From: Isoptericola chiayiensis
Lineage (GTDB): Bacteria; Actinomycetota; Actinomycetes; Actinomycetales; Cellulomonadaceae
Direction: 5' to 3'
Assembly: GCF_013149805.1 (NCBI RefSeq)
Contig: NZ_JABEZT010000003.1
Span: forward strand, 124,001-188,000
Length of the DNA: 64,000 nt
Positions 9,088 through 17,403 of this stretch are shown piece by piece. Positions within the stretch are counted from its first letter, which is position 1. The number at the start of each line of letters is the position of its first letter. Under the pieces are notes generated by a model, which ran no database searches, had not been told where the DNA came from, and worked only from the letters and a program-made list of their open reading frames with translations. The position numbers and the translations under genes were made by a program.

Positions 9088-9324
9088 ATGGCAAAGCCTG
9101 TGGTGCGGAAGCCCAAGAAGAAGGCCAACCCGCTCAAGACCGCGAAGGTCGAGACGGTCGACTACAAGGACACCGCCCTGCTGCGGAAGTTCATCTCCGA
9201 CCGTGGCAAGATCCGCGCGCGTCGCGTCACCGGCGTGTCCGTGCAGGAGCAGCGCCAGATCGCCAAGGCCGTCAAGAACGCCCGCGAGATGGCCCTGCTG
9301 CCCTACTCGTCGTCGGCCCGCTGA
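9088..9324 (+). CDS. rpsR: 30S ribosomal protein bS18
   Basis: 78 residues with a Lys-rich N-terminus and the conserved bS18 core ([37 protein letters not shown]). There is no CxxC zinc ribbon near the N-terminus, so this is the zinc-independent form. GAGAAGGAG precedes the ATG. It forms the S6:S18 heterodimer with the product of rpsF. Confidence 0.98.
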   Translation: MAKPVVRKPKKKANPLKTAKVETVDYKDTALLRKFISDRGKIRARRVTGVSVQEQRQIAKAVKNAREMALLPYSSSAR

Positions 9325-9340
9325 GGAAAGGATCCAGATC

Positions 9341-9790
9341 ATGGCAAAGCTGATCCTGACCCACGAGGTGACCGGTCTCGGTGAGCCCGGCGACGTCGTC
9401 GAGGTGAAGGACGGGTACGCCCGTAACTACCTCATCCCGCGTTCGCTGGCCACCCCGTGGACCAAGGGCGCCGAGTCGCAGGTCTCCGCGATCCGCAAGG
9501 CTCGCAAGTCCCGCGAGATCGCCTCCCGCGACGACGCCCAGGCTGCGGCCGAGTCGATCCAGTCGCGCACCTACACCGTCTCCGCGCACGCCGGCGAGTC
9601 CGGTCGTCTGTTCGGTGCGGTGACCACGGCGGACATCGCCGCGGCCGTCCAGGCCGCCGGTGGCCCGTCGGTCGACAAGCGCAAGATCGAGATCGGCCAG
9701 CCGATCAAGCAGACCGGTGAGCACACGGTCTCGGTCCGCCTGCACCCCGAGGTGTCGGCGAAGATCGAGCTCGACGTCGTCGCCGGCTGA
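9341..9790 (+). CDS. rplI: 50S ribosomal protein bL9
   Basis: 149 residues: N-terminal domain with [18 protein letters not shown], a long connecting helix, and a C-terminal rRNA-binding domain. The ATG at 9341 is chosen over an in-frame start further upstream because GAGGAAAGG (9323-9331) precedes it and the protein then begins [10 protein letters not shown] as in other bL9. Last gene of the ribosomal operon; a strong terminator follows. Confidence 0.98.
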   Translation: MAKLILTHEVTGLGEPGDVVEVKDGYARNYLIPRSLATPWTKGAESQVSAIRKARKSREIASRDDAQAAAESIQSRTYTVSAHAGESGRLFGAVTTADIAAAVQAAGGPSVDKRKIEIGQPIKQTGEHTVSVRLHPEVSAKIELDVVAG

Positions 9791-9809
9791 CGCCGGCACG
9801 CTGCTCGCC

Positions 9810-9849
9810 GAAGGCCCCGGTCCCCGCTGCTGCGGGGGCCGGGGCCTTC
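9810..9849 (+). terminator. Terminator hairpin after rplI
   Basis: An 18-nt arm (9810-9827) pairs almost perfectly with 9832-9849 across a 4-nt loop. It starts 20 bp after the rplI stop. There is no long T tract, as usual in GC-rich actinobacteria. Confidence 0.85.
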
Positions 9850-9917
9850 GCCGTACCCGGCACTGCGTGCTCCGAGGGCTCCCTTCGCCGGGGCCGCCGA
9901 CGGCTCCCTGCCCCCCC

Positions 9918-9973
9918 GGGCCGCCGACGGCTACGATTTGTTGCAGTATGGCGCTCGGAGTGCAACATTCCGG
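9918..9973. repeat. Left inverted repeat bracketing the AbiEi/DUF559-like gene
   Basis: 56 bp whose first 31 bases are identical to the reverse complement of the right copy (11085-11141); similarity continues to the end of the arm with a few mismatches. It contains a partial palindrome with arms GTTGCA (9940-9945) and TGCAAC (9961-9966). A further 15-bp partial copy (GGGCCGCCGACGGCT) lies directly upstream at 9891-9905. Confidence 0.88.
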
Positions 9974-9996
9974 AGCACTCGGCGCGGCGACAGAGG

Positions 9997-11010
9997 TCAG
10001 TCGAGCCAGGAGACCGGCGGTATCCGTCCGCCCGGCACCCAGCCGAGGCGCTGCAGGTGTGCACGGATCGCCGCACCCGGGAGGTCGCGGTAGGCGTCGG
10101 CGCCGGTGAATCGCACCACCCTGTGACCGGCTGCGACCAGCTCGTTCTGCCGCCTCCTGTCACGCAGCAGAGCCTGCGGGGACTCATGCGCCGTGCGGCC
10201 GTCGATCTCGCAGATGAACCAGTGGCCGTCCGGTAGGTGCCAGGCGAGGTCGACGCGGGCGGCGACACTGCCGTCGCGCCGGTAGAAGAGGTGCTGCAGG
10301 GCGTCGGGTGGTGCGCCCGCGTCCAGACAGCTCAGCCGGGCCCAGGTCTCCGCGGGTGACTCGGCGCGTCCGTCGGTGAGGTCCCACCAGGGGTGGGTGC
10401 GTTCGACGCCGCGGCGGCCGCGCGCCAGATCGTGAGCCTCTCGCAGGGTGACCGCGTTGACGAGCCGCCGGTGCAGTGCGCTGTCGTGCACGGCGACCGC
10501 CTCCCGGCGTTCCAGGGTCGGCACGGCCTGTGCGAGGGCGAGCTGGATCGGCGCGACGCGACGGCCGCCGACGTCGGCGACATGGCGGAACGACACGTAG
10601 CGTCGCAGTGTCACGCCCTCGAAGGAGGTGCGTTCCCGCCGGTCCTGGCGGCTGACCTCGACGCGAGGTTCGACAGGTAGCCCTTCGACGCCATGGAGGA
10701 GGAGAGCCGTCTGCCCGACGGCCACTGCTCGAGGTCCGTAGCGCAGAAGACCGAGCCAGGCCCCACGCCGTCGTCGGTGCTGGTGGAGGTCGTTCCGTTC
10801 GGGATCGGGATCCATCGTCCGCTGTTCGGGCGGCACGGCGATGAGGTCGTAGATCCCGTGGCCGACCCTCCGGAGGGTGCCGTACCCGACGTTGCGGCTG
10901 ATGCGCGACCGGTTCACGCCGCAGGCCTGGAGCTGCTGACTGTCGATCAGCTGTTCCTGCCGACGGGCGAGCGAGAGGGCCGCCGGCGGCAGGGTTTCGG
11001 GGGAACGCAC
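9997..11010 (-). CDS. AbiEi-like winged-helix plus DUF559 (Vsr-like) protein
   Basis: About 337 residues. The N-terminal part (about 10-55: ARRQEQLIDSQQL, VNRSRISRNVGYGTLRRVGHGIY) resembles the AbiEi antitoxin-type winged helix. The C-terminal 110 residues resemble DUF559, a Vsr/restriction-endonuclease-like fold, with CEIDGRTAH, DRRRQNEL and HRVVRFTGAD carrying the acidic and basic residues expected at such an active site. The GTG at 11010 is the most likely start; no clear ribosome site is visible. No toxin partner gene is adjacent. The gene is enclosed by inverted repeats. Function unknown: nuclease or DNA-binding defence role is inference. Confidence 0.72.
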   Translation of the reverse strand: MRSPETLPPAALSLARRQEQLIDSQQLQACGVNRSRISRNVGYGTLRRVGHGIYDLIAVPPEQRTMDPDPERNDLHQHRRRRGAWLGLLRYGPRAVAVGQTALLLHGVEGLPVEPRVEVSRQDRRERTSFEGVTLRRYVSFRHVADVGGRRVAPIQLALAQAVPTLERREAVAVHDSALHRRLVNAVTLREAHDLARGRRGVERTHPWWDLTDGRAESPAETWARLSCLDAGAPPDALQHLFYRRDGSVAARVDLAWHLPDGHWFICEIDGRTAHESPQALLRDRRRQNELVAAGHRVVRFTGADAYRDLPGAAIRAHLQRLGWVPGGRIPPVSWLD

Positions 11011-11084
11011 GGAGTCATGGCACCAGAATCCGCCCGGCCGTGCGGACGGCCTGTGGACAACCGTCAGCATCCGACGTCGAACGC

Positions 11085-11141
11085 CCGGATGCGTTGCAGT
11101 ACGAGCGCCGTACTGCAACAAATCGTAGCCGTCGGCGGCCC
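11085..11141. repeat. Right inverted repeat bracketing the AbiEi/DUF559-like gene
   Basis: Inverted copy of 9918-9973, with 31 identical consecutive bases. It contains a perfect 27-bp palindrome at 11093-11119 (GTTGCAGTACG arms about GCGCC). It lies between the MATE stop at 11202 and the GTG start at 11010, so it could act as operator, terminator or element end. Confidence 0.9.
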
Positions 11142-11201
11142 AGGGGCGGCGGCCAGGGGCGGCGGACCGGGGCGAGCGGGGCCAGGCGGCTGCGAGGCGG
11201 G

Positions 11202-12524
11202 TCAGGCGCCCGTGACCATCCAGCGCTCGCCCCGCGCCCGCCAGCCGGTCGTCACGGCGCGCGCGAGCATGAAGACGCCGGCGAACGCCGCCCACAACCA
11301 CGCCAGCCCGACGGCCCCCTCCGGAGCCCACGCACGCACCATCAGGGCGACAGGCGCGTAGACGACCAGCGTCAGCATCCCGGCGGCCGCGAGGAAACGC
11401 CCGTCGCCGGCCCCGATCAGCACGCCGTCGAGCACGAACACCCAGCCCGCCATCGGCATGCACAGCCCGCACACCGCGAGGCCCACCGCGACCGCCACCC
11501 GGACGTCCGGGTCGGGGGAGAACAGCGGGGCGATCCACCAGCCCGCGACGGCGAGCACGACGCCGATGATCGCCCCGGCCGCGACACCCCACTGCAGGCA
11601 GCGGCGCAGCACGGCCCGGACACGCTCGCGGTCCCCGGTGCCGAGGCCGTACCCGACGAGTGCCTGGGCGGCGATGGCGAGGGCGTCGAGCGCGAACGCC
11701 GCCAACCCCCAGAGGCTGTTGACGACCTGGTGTCCGCCGAGCGCCACGGCACCGAGCCCGGTCGCCACCCAGACCGTCAGCAGGATCGCCAGGCGCAGCG
11801 AGAGGGTCCGCACGAACAGCGGCGCCCCGGCGACCGCGTTCGCCCAGATGCCGGCCCGATGGGGGCGGAGGGAAGCGTCGCGCCGGCGGGCACCGACGAC
11901 CACGACCGCCGCGAGCACCGCACCCATCAGCAGCTGCGCCGTCGTCGTCGCCATGGCCGAACCCGCGATGCCCATCCCGACGCCGTAGACCAGCGCCACC
12001 GAACCGATCGCGTTGAGCACCGCACCGCCCGAGGCGACCCACAGGGGCGTGCGGGTGTCCTGCAGGCCGCGCAGCACGCCCGTGGCCGCCAGCACCAGCA
12101 GCATCCCCGGCAGGCCGGGTGCCGACCACCGCAGGTACGTCGTCGTGTGCGCGGCGACGTCGTCGGACGCCCCCATGGCCGAGACCGCCCATGGCGCCGC
12201 GAGCCAGAGCAGTGCGGCGAGCACTGCGCCGAGGAGCAGCGCGAGCCACATGCCGTCGACGCCGGACTGCAGCGCCTCGCGGTCGTGCCCGGCGCCGAGG
12301 CGGCGTGCGACGGCCGCGGTGGTGGCGTAGGCGAGGAAGACGCACAGCCCGACGAGCGTGACCAGCAGAGTGGAGGCGAGCGAGAGCCCGGCGAGCTGGG
12401 CCGTACCCAGGTGCCCGACGACGGCACTGTCGACGAGCACGAACAGCGGCTCGGCGACCAGCGCACCCAGGGCGGGCCAGGCGAGCGCGAGGATCTCGCG
12501 ATCGAGGCGGCGAACCTCACTCAA
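11202..12524 (-). CDS. MATE-family multidrug/DinF-like exporter
   Basis: 440 residues with about 12 transmembrane segments and the MATE opening pattern: LDREILALAWPALGALVAEPLFVLVDSA broken by short loops, then VGHLGTAQLAGLS. Members export cationic compounds using a sodium or proton gradient. The TTG at 12524 is chosen for GGAGG 8 nt upstream and for a natural N-terminus; an open frame extends further upstream but crosses the DnaA-box region and has no membrane-protein character. It diverges from dnaB. Confidence 0.9.
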   Translation of the reverse strand: MSEVRRLDREILALAWPALGALVAEPLFVLVDSAVVGHLGTAQLAGLSLASTLLVTLVGLCVFLAYATTAAVARRLGAGHDREALQSGVDGMWLALLLGAVLAALLWLAAPWAVSAMGASDDVAAHTTTYLRWSAPGLPGMLLVLAATGVLRGLQDTRTPLWVASGGAVLNAIGSVALVYGVGMGIAGSAMATTTAQLLMGAVLAAVVVVGARRRDASLRPHRAGIWANAVAGAPLFVRTLSLRLAILLTVWVATGLGAVALGGHQVVNSLWGLAAFALDALAIAAQALVGYGLGTGDRERVRAVLRRCLQWGVAAGAIIGVVLAVAGWWIAPLFSPDPDVRVAVAVGLAVCGLCMPMAGWVFVLDGVLIGAGDGRFLAAAGMLTLVVYAPVALMVRAWAPEGAVGLAWLWAAFAGVFMLARAVTTGWRARGERWMVTGA

Positions 12525-12582
12525 CTTTCTTTCCTCCACAGCCTGGGCACAGCATCGGGGCAGGTCAGCCCCGTGCTGTGAC

Positions 12583-12682
12583 TTGTACACAGGAGATTTC
12601 CCCAGTTGTGCACAGAGTTGTCCACCGGCTGTGCACAGGGTGGAGGCAGTCTTCCACACCCTGGTCCACAGATCCGTCCACA
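12583..12682. promoter_or_regulatory. Cluster of DnaA-box-like 9-mers upstream of dnaB
   Basis: Seven elements in 100 bp resemble the actinobacterial DnaA box TTGTCCACA: TTGTACACA (12583), TTGTGCACA (12606), TTGTCCACC (12618), CTGTGCACA (12629), TTCCACA (12652), TGGTCCACA (12662) and CCGTCCACA (12674). All read on the plus strand toward dnaB. The cluster occupies the 296-bp divergent gap between the MATE gene and dnaB. Binding by DnaA is inference. Confidence 0.7.
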
Positions 12683-12820
12683 GGCTCCGTTGCACGTGGT
12701 CCCGGGCGCGCCTAGCGTCATCCCGAGTGTCTGAGGGGGACGGTAGGACTGAACCCTGACGACCGCCGGCCATCACGGTGGGGCGGGTGGCGCGGACGGC
12801 AGGGACCAGGAGGGGGACGC

Positions 12821-15469
12821 ATGTCGATCGAGGAGCTGGAGGCGGGCTACGGCGCGCCGTCGAGCGGAGCGTTCGACCGCACCCCGCCGCAGGACATCGA
12901 CGCCGAGATGAGCGTGCTCGGCGGCATGCTGCTGTCCAAGGACGCCATCGCCGACGTCGTCGAGCAGATCCGCGGGAACGACTTCTACCGCCCTGCCCAC
13001 GAGGCCGTGTACGAGGCGATCATCGACCTCTACGGCCGCGGCGAGCCCGCCGACGCCATCACCGTCGTCGCCGAGCTGACCAAGCGCGGCGAGATCGGCC
13101 GTATCGGCGGCGCCTCCTACATCCACGACCTCATGGCCGGCGTTCCCACGGCGGCCAACGCCGGATACTACGCGCGCATCGTGCGGGAGCGTGCCGTGCT
13201 GCGGCGGCTCGTCGAGGCCGGCACCAAGATCGTCCAGCTCGGTTACGCCACCGACGGCGGCGACGTCGAGGCCGTCGTCAACAACGCCCAGGCCGAGATC
13301 TACGCCGTCACCGAGCGCAAGACCTCCGAGGACTACCTCCCGCTCGCCGACATCATCGGCGGGACGATGGACGAGATCGAGGCCGCCGGGAACCGCGGCG
13401 AGGGCATGGTGGGCGTGCCCACCGGGTTCGCGGACCTCGACCGGTTGACCAACGGGCTGCACCCCGGGCAGATGATCGTCGTCGCGGCGCGGCCGGCCAT
13501 GGGCAAGTCGACCCTGGCAATCGATATCGCGCGAGCCGCGTCGATCAAGAACCAGAAGACGTCGGTCGTGTTCTCGCTCGAGATGAGCCGCAACGAGATC
13601 ACCATGCGTCTGCTGTCGGCCGAGGCTCGCGTCCACCTGCAGAAGCTGCGCAACGGATCCATGGCCGAGGACGACTGGCAGAAGATCGCCGGCGTGATGG
13701 GCAAGGTGTCCGAGGCGCCGCTGTTCATCGACGACTCGCCCAACATGTCGCTCACCGAGATCCGCGCCAAGTGCCGGCGGCTCAAGCAGCGACACGACCT
13801 GCAGCTCGTCGTCGTCGACTACCTGCAGCTCATGACCTCCGGCAAGAAGGTCGAGTCGCGGCAGCAGGAGGTCTCCGAGTTCTCGCGAGCGCTGAAGCTG
13901 CTCGCGAAGGAGATCGAGGTCCCGGTCATCGCGCTCTCGCAGCTGAACCGTGGACCGGAGACGCGTGGCGACAAGAAGCCGCAGATGTCGGATCTTCGCG
14001 AGTCGGGATGCCTGACCGAGGACACGCGGATCCTCCGCGCCGATACCGGTGCGGAGACGACGATGGGCGAGTTGTTCGCGCTGAACGCCAAAGACGTTCC
14101 CGTGTGGGCTCTGAACGATCGGCTGCAGTACGTCCGGCGGCACCTCACCCACGTCTTCCCGACCGGAGTGAAGCAGGTGTACCGGCTCCAGTTGGCGTCC
14201 GGCAAGGAGATCGAGGCGACGGCGAACCACCCGTTCCTCACCTACGAGGGCTGGACCCCGCTGGGCGAGCTCGAGGTCGGGTCCCGACTCGGCGTGCCGC
14301 GGCACGTCCCGGGCCCGGAACAGAATACTGCGTGGGACGACCGCAAGGTGGTCATGCTGGCGCACCTGCTCGGTGACGGCTCGTTCGTCAAGCGGCAGCC
14401 CATCCGCTACGCCTCGATCGACGAGCGCAACCTGGACGCCGTCAGCGACGCGGCGACCGCGTTCGGCATCACGCCCGTGCGCGACGACTACGCAGCCGCT
14501 CGCGTGACCACGCTCCGACTTCCGGCGCCGTACAGGTTGGCGCGCGGGAAGCGGAACCCGGTTGCGGCGTGGCTGGACGATCTGGGCCTGTTCGGCGCCC
14601 GAAGCCATGAGAAGTTCATCCCGTCGGGCGTGTTCCACCTGCCCAAGGAACAGATCGCGCTCTTCATCAAGCACATCTGGGCGACCGACGGGTCAGTGAC
14701 GGTCAACAAGAACCGGCGAGGCGGGCGGATCTACTACGCCTCGACGGCCCGAGAGCTCGTCGATGGGCTCTCGCGACTCCTGCTGCGCTTTGGCATCTCG
14801 ACAAGGATTCGGCGTGCCACGCTGAAGGGTGCATACCGGCAGGGCTACACGCTAGACGTTTCGGGTGTGGACGACCAGCGACGGTTCCTCCAGGAGATCG
14901 GCGTCCACGGCGACCGCGGTGATACGGCCGCTGAGCTTCTCGAGATCATTCGCGAGACCCAGGCCAACACGAACCGGGACACCGTGCCGCGCCAAGTATG
15001 GGACGACGTCCGTGACCTGCTGGTCGAGCGCGGGATGTCCCACCGCCAGTTCGCCGAAGCGATCGGCACACAGTTCTGCGGCAGCGCACTCTGGAAGCAC
15101 GCACCCTCGCGGCAGCGCCTCGGCAGGATCGCCGACGTCCTCGAGAGCGAAGAGCTCGAGATCATGGCGGTCAACGACCTGCTGTGGGACGAGGTCTTGT
15201 CGATCGAGTCGATGGGGGAGAAGCAGGTCTTCGACGCAACGGTGCTCGACACGCACAACTTCATCGCCAACGGCATCGCTGTCCACAACAGCATCGAGCA
15301 GGATGCAGACATGGTGATCCTGCTGCACCGCGAGGACGCCTATGAGAAGGAGTCCCCGCGCGCCGGCGAGGCCGACCTGATCGTCGCCAAGCACCGTAAT
15401 GGTCCGACCGACACGATCACCGTGGCGTTCCAGGGGCATTACTCGCGATTCGTCGACATGCAGGTCTGA
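12821..15469 (+). CDS. dnaB: Replicative DNA helicase DnaB, interrupted by an intein
   Basis: 882 residues as translated; removal of the intein (397-823) leaves a 455-residue helicase. The N-terminal primase-binding domain spans about 20-125. The RecA-like motor has Walker A ARPAMGKST with Lys229, the Walker B region LQLVVVDYLQL, and the DLRESG/SIEQDAD motif split by the intein. AGGAGGGGG lies just upstream of ATG 12821. Position after rplI matches actinobacterial chromosomes. A cluster of DnaA-box-like sequences in its upstream gap suggests coupling to initiation control. Confidence 0.97.
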   Translation: MSIEELEAGYGAPSSGAFDRTPPQDIDAEMSVLGGMLLSKDAIADVVEQIRGNDFYRPAHEAVYEAIIDLYGRGEPADAITVVAELTKRGEIGRIGGASYIHDLMAGVPTAANAGYYARIVRERAVLRRLVEAGTKIVQLGYATDGGDVEAVVNNAQAEIYAVTERKTSEDYLPLADIIGGTMDEIEAAGNRGEGMVGVPTGFADLDRLTNGLHPGQMIVVAARPAMGKSTLAIDIARAASIKNQKTSVVFSLEMSRNEITMRLLSAEARVHLQKLRNGSMAEDDWQKIAGVMGKVSEAPLFIDDSPNMSLTEIRAKCRRLKQRHDLQLVVVDYLQLMTSGKKVESRQQEVSEFSRALKLLAKEIEVPVIALSQLNRGPETRGDKKPQMSDLRESGCLTEDTRILRADTGAETTMGELFALNAKDVPVWALNDRLQYVRRHLTHVFPTGVKQVYRLQLASGKEIEATANHPFLTYEGWTPLGELEVGSRLGVPRHVPGPEQNTAWDDRKVVMLAHLLGDGSFVKRQPIRYASIDERNLDAVSDAATAFGITPVRDDYAAARVTTLRLPAPYRLARGKRNPVAAWLDDLGLFGARSHEKFIPSGVFHLPKEQIALFIKHIWATDGSVTVNKNRRGGRIYYASTARELVDGLSRLLLRFGISTRIRRATLKGAYRQGYTLDVSGVDDQRRFLQEIGVHGDRGDTAAELLEIIRETQANTNRDTVPRQVWDDVRDLLVERGMSHRQFAEAIGTQFCGSALWKHAPSRQRLGRIADVLESEELEIMAVNDLLWDEVLSIESMGEKQVFDATVLDTHNFIANGIAVHNSIEQDADMVILLHREDAYEKESPRAGEADLIVAKHRNGPTDTITVAFQGHYSRFVDMQV
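14009..15289 (+). other. DnaB intein with LAGLIDADG homing endonuclease and added helix-turn-helix
   Basis: 427 residues inserted between ESG and SIEQ. It starts at Cys397, has the block-B TANH motif, and ends in His-Asn (822-823) before extein Ser824, so all splicing residues are present. The endonuclease motifs are LAHLLGDGSF (Asp519) and HIWATDGSV (Asp623); both acidic residues are kept, so it may be active. Residues about 722-777 form an extra helical segment (ERGMSHRQFAEAIG) resembling a helix-turn-helix, possibly a DNA-recognition region. Mycobacterial DnaB proteins are also known to carry inteins. Confidence 0.95.
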
Positions 15470-15531
15470 TCTGTCGGTGTTGTCGACGTGCAGCGCAGAC
15501 TGCGCGAACACGCCTGGCTACCTTGCATGAA

Positions 15532-15572
15532 CTCGGGCGTGTCGCGCTGGTCGCGCAAAGTAGGTTGCACCG
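15532..15572. repeat. Direct repeat A flanking the phosphotransferase gene pair
   Basis: 41 bp matching 17090-17130 at 35 positions in the same orientation. The core GCGCAAAGTAGGTTGC is related to the units of the array at 3125-3270. It sits between the dnaB stop and the end of the convergent hypothetical gene. Confidence 0.85.
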
Positions 15573-15612
15573 TCCCGGACGCCAGTGGACATTCCCGCGT
15601 CGTGAGGCACGC

Positions 15613-16062
15613 TCAGGAGAGTCGGCGCGTCACCAACGCGCCGACCGGCACAGCAATGACCTGGACCTTGTCCCCATAGACGACGCGGCCCGGCGCACGG
15701 GTGTACCGCTCCACGCATGCCACTTCGTACTCGTCGAGCAGGGCGACGTACTCCCTGGCCTTGGCAATCAGATCGGTAGCCGAGCTGCGGAACCACGCCC
15801 GGGCGCCCGGGTTCAGAACCTGGTCGTAGACCGCGGGATCCACCGTGGTCGGATCCGGATACGCGGCGTTGCACCAGTCATTGCTGGCGCGCCACCACGA
15901 CCAGTCTTCCGCCGATAGTCGACCCGATCGGGCGAGACCATTGGCCAGCCCGAAGACCCCTACGTGGTACCCGACCTCATTCTGCGTCGGGCTCTCGAAC
16001 CGGACCAGCATCTCGTCGACCGTGAACGACGGCGGCACGACCGGCTCGGGAAAGCGGGTCAC
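15613..16062 (-). CDS. Conserved hypothetical protein paired with a phosphotransferase
   Basis: 149 residues, no signal peptide or membrane segment. Recognisable features are a Trp-rich stretch (EDWSWWRASNDWCNAAY, about 53-69) and a C-terminal segment rich in beta-forming residues (RVVYGDKVQVIAVPV). I cannot assign a domain. The GTG start at 16062 overlaps the stop of the upstream phosphotransferase gene (GTGA), so the two are translated together. The pair lies between 41-bp direct repeats. Confidence 0.7.
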   Translation of the reverse strand: MTRFPEPVVPPSFTVDEMLVRFESPTQNEVGYHVGVFGLANGLARSGRLSAEDWSWWRASNDWCNAAYPDPTTVDPAVYDQVLNPGARAWFRSSATDLIAKAREYVALLDEYEVACVERYTRAPGRVVYGDKVQVIAVPVGALVTRRLS

Positions 16063-17069
16063 GGCGCGACGTCGTGCAGGTGTTCCTCGGCGGCCGCCCG
16101 CCATCCCGTGGCGTCCTGCGCCGGGTCCGGCGGGATCATGCCGAGCAAGTACCAGCCGACGAGGATGTCCCACCAGCGCAACTCGGACTCCCCGAGAGCG
16201 CGATGTGATTGGTAGCCGGCCAGGAAGTCGGCGCGCACCTGTGGCGAGACTGGCCCCCAGTCGCGGAACAGCGTCCCGAGCATGACCGCCGAGCGCGCCA
16301 GTTCCGCAACAGGATGGTCGAACCGGGCCTCCTCGAGGTCGAGGATCGCGGCGACGCGGCCATCGCGGCCATCGGCGCAGAGGATGTTCGCCGCCCGATA
16401 GTCCCCGTGGATGAGTTGGAGCTGCACTGACTCCGTCGGCGCGTCAACCAGTCGCTCGCTCAGTGATGTCCGCAGAGTCGCTGGGACGTTGGACCGGTCC
16501 GCATCAAGCCATCCCGAGACACGGTCAGTCAACGTACCCGTCGTCGCCGGAGACGGCTGACGAAGCCGTTCGGATCGCGGATATCGGGCGAGGTCGTCGT
16601 GCAACCTCCCCAGCACCGCTCCTGCCGACCTCACCTGGTCGGAGTTCGCGACGTCGAGGTGATCTCCGTCGACCACGTGCTGCAGCGTCACCAGGGCCCC
16701 GTCCGCACAGACCGAGGTACTCCCCGCGGCGGTTGGAACCGGTACAGATACCGGAGCGCCACACTCACCGAGCCACCGCGCAAGATCGGCGAGCTCCGAC
16801 AACCGGTCGAATCGCTCATGAGCCACCGACCACTTGGCGAGGAGAGCGCCGGCGGACGTCGTGAGCCACGCGAGGGCGTTGTGGTCGCTCATCACGATCC
16901 GACGGCACGCAGTGACGCCAACACCCCAATGGAGACCGACCTCGGCCAACCACTCGTCGATCGCGCGACCATCCGCAAGGCCGAACCTGCGCCGCAAGAC
17001 CTCGGTCGGGTCGTCACTTTCCCAGAGCATCTCCAGCGTGGGCATCGCCGTCGTCGACATGGCACCCAT
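16059..17069 (-). CDS. Aminoglycoside phosphotransferase (APH)-family kinase
   Basis: About 336 residues with the APH/choline-kinase fold: an N-lobe to about residue 95, then the catalytic loop LIHGDYRAANIL (Asp of HGD) and ILDLEEARF in place of the usual IDWE metal-binding motif. Family members phosphorylate antibiotics, choline, homoserine or other small alcohols; the substrate is not deducible and resistance should not be assumed. ATG 17069 is one of two close starts (other 17060). Coupled to the downstream hypothetical gene by GTGA. Confidence 0.82.
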   Translation of the reverse strand: MGAMSTTAMPTLEMLWESDDPTEVLRRRFGLADGRAIDEWLAEVGLHWGVGVTACRRIVMSDHNALAWLTTSAGALLAKWSVAHERFDRLSELADLARWLGECGAPVSVPVPTAAGSTSVCADGALVTLQHVVDGDHLDVANSDQVRSAGAVLGRLHDDLARYPRSERLRQPSPATTGTLTDRVSGWLDADRSNVPATLRTSLSERLVDAPTESVQLQLIHGDYRAANILCADGRDGRVAAILDLEEARFDHPVAELARSAVMLGTLFRDWGPVSPQVRADFLAGYQSHRALGESELRWWDILVGWYLLGMIPPDPAQDATGWRAAAEEHLHDVAP

Positions 17070-17089
17070 CACACCACGCTCTGCCAGAG

Positions 17090-17130
17090 CTCGGGCGCGT
17101 CGAACTTGCCGCGCGAAGTAGGTTGCACCG
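17090..17130. repeat. Direct repeat B flanking the phosphotransferase gene pair
   Basis: 35 of 41 bases match 15532-15572 in the same orientation, 1558 bp away. It lies just upstream of the phosphotransferase start. A weaker related string (CGCGTAGTAGATGCGCCG) follows at about 17243-17260. The rest of the 17070-17403 gap holds only the terminator at 17359-17395. Confidence 0.85.
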
Positions 17131-17358
17131 GCACGATTCACCAGTCTGACGTTGGCGTGCCGTTCGGCCACGCGCTTCCACCGTGGATCCCCCACGGAGG
17201 CTCGCTGACTGGCGACGGGTCCGGGCGGCGGATCTGGGCCGACTTCGCGTAGTAGATGCGCCGAGCTAGCCATTGTGTACGTCCTCTGACCGGTGGCGGG
17301 TCAGGCACGGGGCGCGGCCCCATTGCCCGTGTCAGTCGTTGCGGGCAAGGGGGCGGCG

Positions 17359-17395
17359 GCCTTCGACGCGGTCCGTGGCGGACCGCGTCGAAGGC
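17359..17395 (-). terminator. Strong terminator hairpin after the GH172 operon
   Basis: Perfect 16-bp stem (17359-17374 with 17380-17395) and a 5-nt loop, 9 bp beyond the GH172 stop codon at 17404. It ends the sugar operon on the minus strand. Confidence 0.9.
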
Positions 17396-17403
17396 GGCTT
17401 GTC

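Noticed and set aside
12525-12776. N-terminal extension of the MATE protein
   Set aside because: The extension crosses the DnaA-box cluster, lacks a ribosome site and has no membrane-protein character; TTG 12524 has a good ribosome site.
16059-17069. Calling the APH-like gene an antibiotic-resistance determinant
   Set aside because: Only the general kinase fold is recognisable. The usual second motif is altered and no known resistance subtype is matched.
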